In this document: positions 58,341-64,000 of the stretch, in pieces | How positions within the stretch are numbered: the stretch's first letter is position 1 | Layout: each line of letters opens with the position of its first letter | Assembly (NCBI GenBank): GCA_047633195.1 | Contig: JBLIEU010000004.1 | Location: 62,001-126,000 of the forward strand | Direction: 5' to 3' | DNA from: JAKVAV01 sp047633195 | GTDB lineage: Bacteria > Bacteroidota > Bacteroidia > Flavobacteriales_D > Cryomorphaceae | DNA length: 64,000 nt | The notes under the pieces: generated by a model | Told to the model about the DNA's origin: nothing | Database searches by the model: none | What the model saw: the letters and a program-made list of their open reading frames with translations, nothing else | Made by a program: the position numbers and the translations under genes

Positions 58341-58356
58341 GCAAAAAATCGCAACA

Positions 58357-59010
58357 ATGAAAAAGAATTTAAAATTGATCTTAGGATTGGTTGTTTTGGC
58401 TGCTTTTGCTGTCACAACGGCATTTACCGTTTCTGAAGAAAGAGAAGAGATATTAGCAATAGGAGCCATGGCCCCGAAAGCTGATATGCCAATGATGGGT
58501 GTCACTGGCGATAAAGTAGCTTTGAAAGAGATCGCGGGTAAAAACGGTCTATTGGTAATTTTCAGCTGCAACACTTGTCCATTCGTCGTAGGAAATGGAA
58601 CCAAAAGTGAAGGCTGGGAAGGACGCTACCCTGGACTATATGATGCCGCTGCTTCCGCAGATATCGGAATGGTGATGGTGAATAGCAACGAAGCTAAGAG
58701 AGATGCGGGTGACAACATGGACGACATGAAAAAGCGCTACAATCAACAAGGTCTCAAAGGGAACTATGTACTTGATGAGAAACATATCTTAGCCGATGCT
58801 TTCGGAGCATTGACCACTCCACATGTATTTCTATTCGACGGAGATATGAAGTTGATTTACAAAGGCGCTATCGACGATTCTGTAGAAAGTGCTGACAGTG
58901 TAAAGGAGCCTTATTTATTAAATGCGATCAAAGCGCACGGTTCAGGCTCGAAGATTGAGCCGAATAGCACGAAGCAAATGGGTTGTAGCATAAAACGAGT
59001 TAAAGTCTAA
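58357..59010 (+). CDS. Thioredoxin/peroxiredoxin-like exported protein
   Basis: A 217-residue redoxin. The signal or anchor helix (LILGLVVLAAFAVTTAF) is followed by a TlpA/AhpC-like domain with FSCNTCPFV as the active-site region, and a GALTTPHVFLFDGDMKLIY cis-Pro loop. The C-terminal part ends with an extra Cys in QMGCSIKRV. It is probably periplasmic and anchored. Members of this family are often annotated as thioredoxin family proteins. ATG 58357 is favoured over an extension from 58318 that would contain the preceding terminator. Confidence 0.88.
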   Translation: MKKNLKLILGLVVLAAFAVTTAFTVSEEREEILAIGAMAPKADMPMMGVTGDKVALKEIAGKNGLLVIFSCNTCPFVVGNGTKSEGWEGRYPGLYDAAASADIGMVMVNSNEAKRDAGDNMDDMKKRYNQQGLKGNYVLDEKHILADAFGALTTPHVFLFDGDMKLIYKGAIDDSVESADSVKEPYLLNAIKAHGSGSKIEPNSTKQMGCSIKRVKV

Positions 59011-59034
59011 AGAGTTTTTTTCAAACTGAATTGG

Positions 59035-59072
59035 AAAAGGTGTTCGACTGAGTCGGATACCTTTTTTTTTGT
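59035..59072 (+). terminator. Terminator after thioredoxin-like gene
   Basis: A hairpin AAAAGG-x-GT-x-CGAC/GTCG-x-A-x-ACC around TGA, with a nine-T run, 24 bases after the stop. Confidence 0.85.
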
Positions 59073-59101
59073 TCTTTTGAAGCTTAGAAAATTCAATTGG
59101 T

Positions 59102-60400
59102 ATGAAAGTCTTAATCCTTGGCTCTGGTGGCCGCGAACATGCATTGGCAATGAAGATTGCTGAAAGCCCTCTTTGCGAAAAGGTTTTTGTGGCTCCTGGA
59201 AACGGCGGAACCAACGAAGTCGGTGAGAATGTGGAAATTGACATGAGCGATTTCTATTCTATAGCTGAAAAAGTAGCCAATCTAGGAATAGATATGCTGG
59301 TAGTAGGGCCTGAGGCACCGCTCGTTGAAGGGATTCGCGAGTACTTTGAAGGTTCCGATGAGTTTAAGAATCTCATGATCATAGGTCCAGGAAAAGAAGG
59401 AGCTATGCTGGAGGGCAGTAAAGATTTTGCCAAGGAATTCATGAAGAGACACTCTATTCCAACAGCGCCTTACGCTACTTTTAAAAGAGGTCAAGGTAGA
59501 GAGGCCCAAGACTTTATAGAAAAGACCAATTCGCCTTATGTATTGAAAGCTGACGGTCTAGCCGGTGGAAAGGGTGTACTTATTTTGAATGAGAAGGAAG
59601 AGGCAATGCACGAAATCAAACTAATGCTCGACGAGGGGAAGTTTGGTGCAGCCTCAGAAAAAGTGGTGATTGAGAATTTCCTGGACGGTATTGAGATGTC
59701 AGCCTTTGCCCTTACAGATGGCAAGAATTACCTCATGTTGCCGTCTGCCAAAGATTACAAGCGAATCGGAGAAGGCGATACGGGTTTGAATACGGGTGGA
59801 ATGGGTGCAGTGAGCCCTGTGCCATTTGCCGATGCCGAATTGTTCAAGAAAATTGAAGAGCGAGTCGTGGCGCCAACGGTGTTAGGGCTGGAAAGAGACA
59901 GTATTCCGTATGTAGGCTTCTTGTTTTTCGGGCTGATGATCGTCGATGGAGATCCTTTCGTAATTGAGTACAACGTCAGAATGGGTGATCCCGAAACTGA
60001 AGTTGTTCTTCCTCGCATTAAAAGCGATTTGCTATCTCACCTTAAAGCTGCCGCCAAAGGAAAGCTAGACCAGGAGAGACTCACAGAGGATGAAAGGTTT
60101 GCTACCACTGTTATGCTGGTCTCAGGAGGGTATCCTGAAGGCTATGAAAAAGGAAAGGCAATTGAAGTTGAAGGCGACGTATCTGAAGATCAGATTCTGT
60201 TTCACGCAGGAACAAAATTTGACGGAAGTGAAATCAAAACTTCGGGAGGTCGCGTCATCGCCTGCACCGCTTACGGGAATGACCTTCAGTCGGCATTGAC
60301 CAAATCATATGACTTAGCCGATAGAATTCATTTCGAAGGGAAATACCTCCGAAGAGATATTGGGAAAGACTTACTTACTGAAGTTGATTGGGATCTTTAG
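59102..60400 (+). CDS. purD: Phosphoribosylamine-glycine ligase
   Basis: A 432-residue ATP-grasp GARS of normal length. The N-terminal GSGGREHALAMKIAES, PGNGGTNE, ATP-grasp segments GLAGGKGVLI and EMSAFALTDG, and MGDPETEVVLPRI are all visible. It makes glycinamide ribonucleotide in purine synthesis. It is followed on the opposite strand by a small membrane protein whose stop overlaps by 26 bases. purQ is two genes downstream. Confidence 0.97.
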   Translation: MKVLILGSGGREHALAMKIAESPLCEKVFVAPGNGGTNEVGENVEIDMSDFYSIAEKVANLGIDMLVVGPEAPLVEGIREYFEGSDEFKNLMIIGPGKEGAMLEGSKDFAKEFMKRHSIPTAPYATFKRGQGREAQDFIEKTNSPYVLKADGLAGGKGVLILNEKEEAMHEIKLMLDEGKFGAASEKVVIENFLDGIEMSAFALTDGKNYLMLPSAKDYKRIGEGDTGLNTGGMGAVSPVPFADAELFKKIEERVVAPTVLGLERDSIPYVGFLFFGLMIVDGDPFVIEYNVRMGDPETEVVLPRIKSDLLSHLKAAAKGKLDQERLTEDERFATTVMLVSGGYPEGYEKGKAIEVEGDVSEDQILFHAGTKFDGSEIKTSGGRVIACTAYGNDLQSALTKSYDLADRIHFEGKYLRRDIGKDLLTEVDWDL

Positions 60401-60575
60401 CAGCTTGGTTATTGTACTTCTTTTGAAGAAAAAGCCAGTAAATAAGCCCTGTAAACAAAACCCCTGAAAAGATATAATTCGGATTAATGACATCTGGGAG
60501 CTCTCCAATTGGCACTAAGATGTTGTCAAAAGTCCATTTGATGAGTACTGCTATTGGTCCTACTATTTCCTGCAT
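60375..60575 (-). CDS. Small one-helix membrane protein (DUF6341-like)
   Basis: A 66-residue protein with one hydrophobic helix at about 30-50 (FSGVLFTGLIYWLFLQKK) and a short soluble N-part MQEIVGPIAVLIKWTFDNIL. It resembles DUF6341-family proteins of flavobacteria, which sit next to DUF6427 genes as in this case, although the identification is from memory. I choose ATG 60575; the frame extends 15 codons further. It overlaps purD by 26 bases and is divergent from the DUF6427 gene. Confidence 0.6.
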   Translation of the reverse strand: MQEIVGPIAVLIKWTFDNILVPIGELPDVINPNYIFSGVLFTGLIYWLFLQKKYNNQAAKDPNQLQ

Positions 60576-60642
60576 TGTGGTAGTTTTCGACTGCAAAAAT
60601 AAAGATAAATTGAACATCATAAAAGCACTATTTTAGCGATTC

Positions 60643-61635
60643 ATGGTTCATTCGACTTTTGGATCAAACAGACCCATCGTTCTATCATTTTTGATAGCGC
60701 CTGCAATCGCCTTGGTTGTAGCAGCTAGTTACTCCAATACCGTTGGAGATTATGGTCTGGGAGGCCCCGCCTCCGATCTCCTTCTTGATTTTTTCAGAGA
60801 CCTTCCAGTTTGGCGAAGATCACTGGGGATGCTTTTGATTATAAGTAATGCCGTCTTGTTGAACTATACCTTTAACAAGCACGATTTTTCTGCTTCGGAA
60901 AATTATTTTCCAGCTTTGGTTTTTATAGCTGTTGCGGCAATTGACCTCCGTAATATCGACCTGCATCCAATTCTGTTTTCGAGTCTGTTCATGCTGCTTG
61001 CGCTCAGGAGATTATTAATTGTTTATCGAGCAGAAACCGTACTGAGTATAGGCTTCGATTCGACACTCTTTTTGTCCTTGGCCGTTTTCTTTTTTCCTCC
61101 TTCAGTCTTTTTTTTGCCACTTCCGTGGATCGTATTTCTACAAGTTCGCCCCTTCAGCCTTAAGGAGTGGCTTGTGCCGATTACTGCAATTGTTGCCGCT
61201 GCTATTTACGCTTTCAGCTTCTACTTCATAGGCGATTATACCTTTTCGGCAAGTGAATATTTGCTCTTTAGTGGAAACTCTATTGTCTTACCGCAAGAAG
61301 AGGGAAGAGTCGGATCTCTGTTTATGATTGCTTTGTTTATAGTTCCTTTTATTTTAGGGCTAATTGCTTTCTTTACTGATAGCGCCAAGTCAACCCTTCG
61401 AAAAAAGAGTACTAAGAATATTTTCCTCTGGGCTTTTTTCTTGATGGTAGTGGAATTTATCTACGTTTCATTCTTAGATGTGCGACAATCTGGGACATGG
61501 CTTATTTTTGCTGTGCCTATATCGGTGTTTATGGGAGTGTATTTTTCGAGGAAAGGAAAGCGACCAGTCATAAAAATTATTCTCTTTTACATATGGCTCA
61601 TCGCTTGCATTACTTTTATGGTAATCGCTAATTAG
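60643..61635 (+). CDS. DUF6427-like multi-pass membrane protein
   Basis: A 330-residue integral membrane protein with about nine helices. The stretches LLIISNAVLLNYTFNKHDF, SENYFPALVFI and SLFMLLALRRLL and the cluster PSVFFLPLPWIVFLQVRPFS match DUF6427 proteins, which occur in Bacteroidota near cell-envelope or purine genes. Function unknown. It ends with TAG at 61633-61635 at the edge of the repeat element 61634-61859. Confidence 0.7.
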   Translation: MVHSTFGSNRPIVLSFLIAPAIALVVAASYSNTVGDYGLGGPASDLLLDFFRDLPVWRRSLGMLLIISNAVLLNYTFNKHDFSASENYFPALVFIAVAAIDLRNIDLHPILFSSLFMLLALRRLLIVYRAETVLSIGFDSTLFLSLAVFFFPPSVFFLPLPWIVFLQVRPFSLKEWLVPITAIVAAAIYAFSFYFIGDYTFSASEYLLFSGNSIVLPQEEGRVGSLFMIALFIVPFILGLIAFFTDSAKSTLRKKSTKNIFLWAFFLMVVEFIYVSFLDVRQSGTWLIFAVPISVFMGVYFSRKGKRPVIKIILFYIWLIACITFMVIAN

Positions 61636-61859
61636 AGTCTGTCTATAAAGTCCGCAATACTCCTTCCACTCTTTTTACAAACAGTCCTTTTGACAGGACT
61701 CAGGATGTCGCGTTGACCAGAGTCAACTCATTGATTAAGCCCTCAGGTTGTGAGATCACTTGCTAAGTATCTAAAATTTCGCGTGCCCCATGCCTTTGGC
61801 TAGGGACTTGCTAATGAACTCTTCTGTTTCAGACACCCGACTCTCCGGACAGACTTTAG
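61634..61859 (+). repeat. Degenerate intergenic repeat, copy B
   Basis: A non-coding element between the DUF6427 gene and purQ. It shares ordered blocks with 16524-16685, including TTCCACT, TTGACCAGAGTCAACT, TGCCTTTGGCT, ACTTGCTA and GACTCTC. Its ends AGTCTGTC and GACAGACT form a terminal inverted repeat, which fits a small mobile-element remnant (MITE-like). The -7 box of purQ lies just outside the element. Confidence 0.45.
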
Positions 61860-61878
61860 TAAATCAATGTGTTTCTTT

Positions 61879-61886
61879 TAACTTTG
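61879..61886 (+). promoter_or_regulatory. -7 promoter box TAACTTTG of purQ
   Basis: TAnnTTTG match 21 bases ahead of the purQ ATG. The upstream -33 position falls at the edge of the repeat element and shows no clear TTG. Confidence 0.5.
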
Positions 61887-61907
61887 GCCTTCAAATAATT
61901 TGTTCAA

Positions 61908-62603
61908 ATGAAGTTTGGAGTCATCATATTTCCAGGGTCTAATTGCGACCACGATTTGATTTACGTTCTTAGAGAGATACTTGGTCAGGAAGTGGTTGAA
62001 CTTTGGCACAAAGACCGAGACCTCAAAGGGGTTGATTTCGTGATGGTGCCAGGTGGTTTTTCCTACGGAGATTATCTTCGCTCTGGAGCCATTGCTCGAT
62101 TTTCTCCAGTGATGGAAAGCGTTATTGAGCATTGCAATAAGGGTGGTTTTGCCATGGGTATTTGCAACGGATTCCAAATTTTATGTGAGGCAGGACTATT
62201 GCCAGGCACTTTGCTTCACAATACAGAGCACAAGTTCATTTGTAAGAACATATTTATCAAGCCAGCTACCAGGAGTACCTTGGTCACTTCTGGGCTGGAT
62301 TCAGATAGGGTATTAAAAATCCCAGTAGCGCACGGCGAAGGCCGCTACTATGCTTCGGATGAGGTCTTAAAAAAGCTGAACGAGAATCAGCAAGTAATCT
62401 TTCGTTATTGCGATAAGGAGGGGCATTTTAATACGAAGTCAAATCCAAACGGATCGTTGGAAAATATTGCAGGAGTTACCAATGAAAACAAGAATGTTTT
62501 CGGTATGATGCCACACCCTGAAAGGGCTGCAGATGAATTGCTTGGAAACGAAGATGGGCGTTTGATTTTCGCCTCTATTTTGAAATCTGTTATCCCAGCC
62601 TAA
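61908..62603 (+). CDS. purQ: Phosphoribosylformylglycinamidine synthase, glutaminase subunit
   Basis: A 231-residue class I glutamine amidotransferase subunit. KFGVIIFPGSNCDHDLIYVL and MVPGGFSYGDYLRSGAIARF precede the nucleophile Cys in MGICNGFQIL, and the His/Glu of the triad are in FGMMPHPERAAD. It supplies ammonia to PurL for FGAM synthesis. Its stand-alone form means PurL is separate, not in this window. It is preceded by a -7 box next to the repeat element. Confidence 0.96.
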   Translation: MKFGVIIFPGSNCDHDLIYVLREILGQEVVELWHKDRDLKGVDFVMVPGGFSYGDYLRSGAIARFSPVMESVIEHCNKGGFAMGICNGFQILCEAGLLPGTLLHNTEHKFICKNIFIKPATRSTLVTSGLDSDRVLKIPVAHGEGRYYASDEVLKKLNENQQVIFRYCDKEGHFNTKSNPNGSLENIAGVTNENKNVFGMMPHPERAADELLGNEDGRLIFASILKSVIPA

Positions 62604-62778
62604 ACTTTTCCGACAATACACGTGTTGTTGTTGGTGAAAATTTTGATTTCTTTTTTCGAAATTTTCTTTGTTACTTGATACCAAATCCAAGAAAAACTTG
62701 GTGGCTTGAGATTTCGAATCATAATATAATTGATGGAGTTCTCAAGTAGTGTTAAACTAAATAAAAGGAGGTGTTCAG

Positions 62779-62844
62779 ATGTCTGACTATTCAAAACCGG
62801 AAGCAGGAATTTGTTTCACAGAGACCTCCAATTTTTGGGGGTAG
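62779..62844 (+). CDS. Possible 21-residue peptide with strong Shine-Dalgarno
   Basis: ATG at 62779 follows AAAAGGAGGTG with seven bases spacing and opens a 21-codon frame ending NFWG-stop at 62844. A strong Shine-Dalgarno is rare in Bacteroidota. The same GGAGGT can pair with ACCTCC inside the ORF, and the start codon sits in the loop of TCAG-ATGT-CTGA. The peptide has no recognised family. The ORF may be fortuitous. Confidence 0.3.
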   Translation: MSDYSKPEAGICFTETSNFWG

Positions 62845-62910
62845 CTTCTGAGAAAGAAGCTCCTACGGGATCTGAGTAAAAATTACTGCGGATCCGGTAC
62901 GAAAATATAA

Positions 62911-62949
62911 AAGAGGCTGTCTTGAAAAAGGCAGCCTCTTTCTTTTTTT
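62911..62949 (+). terminator. Strong rho-independent terminator
   Basis: A stem AAGAGGCTG-x-CTT/AAG-x-CAGCCTCTT with a GAAA loop and a seven-T tail. It ends the transcript of purQ or of the structured RNA. The minus strand is A-rich on the other side, so it can also end the glutamate-synthase-like gene at 62998. Confidence 0.9.
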
Positions 62950-62997
62950 AGATTAGAGCTACGATCATCTCAAATCGGTAAAGAGCTTTTGTTCTGA

Positions 62998-64000
62998 TCA
63001 GTTTTTACTGAATTTTAGAGGTTCTCTCACAGATGGGCTCGAGGTAGTTTCTACATGGTCAAAGCTTGCGCTGCTTGCTGCAACCACGGCTCTTTCCCAC
63101 CCGCCGGGTAAAATATCTTGCAGTAAGGCGCCTCTCTGTAAGTTTGGATAGATTTCTCCGTAATGCTTGATTTCAGTAAAGTCAGTTCTGCGCATTCGGT
63201 GCCAAGGGCGGAGTTCTCTGGTGGAACCTAATCCCATCGTGCCAAGCATCTCGGCTACTTCGTGCATGGTTTGGCCGTGGTAATTAGACGTGCGTTCGGC
63301 TTTATTCTCTACGTTTAGACCTTTTACCAATTCGGGATTTTGAGTAGCCACTCCTGTGGGGCAGTGATTGGAATGGCAACGCAGGGCTTGGATACAGCCA
63401 ATTGCCAGCATCATACCCCGAGCTGAATAACACAGGTCAGCGCCGATAGAGATGTTTTTTATCACATCAAAAGCAGTAATTATTTTCCCGCTACAAATCA
63501 TTCTTGTTTTGTCTCTCAAGTCGAAGCCCACTAAAGTGTTGTGAGCAAAAGAAAGTGCTTCTACCAGCGGAGTTCCGATGCTATTGGAATACTCCAATGG
63601 TGCCGCTCCCGTGCCTCCTTCACTTCCGTCAATATCGATGTAATCGGGAACGATGCCCGACTCTACCATCGCTTTGCAAATGGAAATAAACTCCCGCCGT
63701 TTTCCTATGCAGAGCTTGATGCCGATTGGTTTTCCTCCTGATAGGGTTCTAAGTTCTTTGATGAAGTCCATCAAGCCCAAGGGAGTGCAGAATGTAGAAT
63801 GACCGGGAGGAGAATTCACGTCTTTTCCCACAGGCACGTTTCTGATTTCAGCGATCTCCTCGTTTACTTTTTCGCCTGGAAGTATTCCACCGTGACCGGG
63901 CTTTGCTCCTTGCGAAAGCTTGATCTCGATCATCTTCACATTTTCGTGGTGTGCCTTCTCTTGAAAAAGTTTGGGATCAAAATGTCCATCCAGCGTGCGC
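62998..64000 (-). CDS. FMN-binding glutamate synthase family protein (partial, 5' part outside)
   Basis: At least 334 residues, with the frame open to the window edge. A GTG at 63939 is not the true start, because in-frame codons upstream give a family-like DGHFDPKLFQEKAHHENV. The domain is the glutamate synthase alpha-type FMN/Fe-S region: EIKLSQGAKPGHGGILPGEK, DYIDIDGSEGGTGAAPLEYS, SARGMMLAIGCIQALRCHSN and CPTGVATQNPELV. These are stand-alone GltB2-like proteins rather than full GltB. The last 40 residues past GGW are variable. It is probably involved in ammonium or glutamate metabolism but the exact reaction is unproven. Confidence 0.9.
   Translation of the reverse strand, partial: RTLDGHFDPKLFQEKAHHENVKMIEIKLSQGAKPGHGGILPGEKVNEEIAEIRNVPVGKDVNSPPGHSTFCTPLGLMDFIKELRTLSGGKPIGIKLCIGKRREFISICKAMVESGIVPDYIDIDGSEGGTGAAPLEYSNSIGTPLVEALSFAHNTLVGFDLRDKTRMICSGKIITAFDVIKNISIGADLCYSARGMMLAIGCIQALRCHSNHCPTGVATQNPELVKGLNVENKAERTSNYHGQTMHEVAEMLGTMGLGSTRELRPWHRMRRTDFTEIKHYGEIYPNLQRGALLQDILPGGWERAVVAASSASFDHVETTSSPSVREPLKFSKN

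Larger units (their letters stand above)
62706..62949 (+). ncRNA. Candidate structured RNA with terminator
   Basis: Between purQ and the glutamate-synthase-like gene there are successive inverted repeats on one strand: GGAGGT (62767-62772) with ACCTCC (62824-62829), AGCTTCT (62843-62849) with AGAAGCT (62855-62861), GGATC-AGTAA (62868-62879) with TTACT-GATCC (62883-62895), then a strong terminator. A TTG (62706-62708) and TATAAT (62725-62730) could be a promoter. No known RNA family is recognised. It could equally be a peptide gene with a structured mRNA, because an ORF lies inside the first stem. Confidence 0.45.

Overview
The window looks like a chromosomal piece of a free-living member of the Bacteroidota, most likely Flavobacteriales. 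The evidence is the recurring Bacteroidota -7 promoter box (TAnnTTTG) upstream of many genes, type IX secretion C-terminal sorting domains on two proteases, SPOR/HU fusion, DUF5687-, DUF6341- and DUF6427-like membrane proteins, an ExbB-ExbD-ExbD operon, and a DnaG lacking its zinc ligands. Most of the window is housekeeping sequence with short operons on both strands. No prophage, CRISPR array, transposase gene or biosynthetic cluster was found.

Layout. 1-2.1 kb: sugar-nucleotide epimerase-like SDR, Fe-S type APS/PAPS reductase and an Lrp/AsnC regulator. 2.1-4.1 kb: an accessory island made by duplication. It holds two copies of a tRNA-like RNA gene, each with its own terminator, two Bor-like lipoprotein genes with a shared leader, a small membrane protein and a broken lrp copy. 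4.3-6 kb: a lipoprotein with ten Cys-rich repeats. 6-15.8 kb: recJ, an MscS channel, dnaG, a MORN lipoprotein, polyprenyl synthase, secreted proteins and rlmN. 16-20.3 kb: a truncated DUF5687 gene, small respiratory-type membrane proteins, hflX, rbfA and an FtsX-family permease. 20.4-25.3 kb: dusB, a CPBP protease, the ExbB/ExbD energy-transducing operon and tRNA-Ser(GGA). 25.4-34.2 kb: asparaginase, tatD, GT9, thioesterase, hemJ, HU-SPOR, kdsB, dprA and gdhA. 34.3-40.3 kb: GNAT, S4, nadD-gmk-yicC, an ArsC-like protein, an LPG-synthase-like membrane protein and metB. 40.4-46 kb: two tandem secreted metalloproteases and two secreted unknowns. 46.2-57.2 kb: polA, cysS, a MORN protein, threonine dehydrogenase, the tyrosine/homogentisate pair hmgA-hpd and aspS. 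57.3-64 kb: tadA, bacilliredoxin, a thioredoxin-like protein, purD, purQ, a structured-RNA candidate and the 3' part of a glutamate-synthase-like gene.

The most unusual item is the pair of tRNA-like RNAs at 2227-2343 and 3973-4086. They have a full cloverleaf, a tRNA-Leu/Ser-type D arm, a normal T arm and a G discriminator. The variable region is very long (48 and 45 nt) and contains an inner hairpin whose sequence is almost wholly replaced between copies while pairing is kept. The anticodons are GUC and GUU (Asp and Asn), but U37 is abnormal for a decoding tRNA. They sit divergently from an Lrp/AsnC regulator and next to bor genes whose leaders are complementary to the RNA 3' strand over nine bases. 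A second candidate is a chain of hairpins with a 21-codon ORF and a strong terminator at about 62.7-62.95 kb. A degenerate intergenic repeat also occurs twice (16.5 and 61.6 kb).
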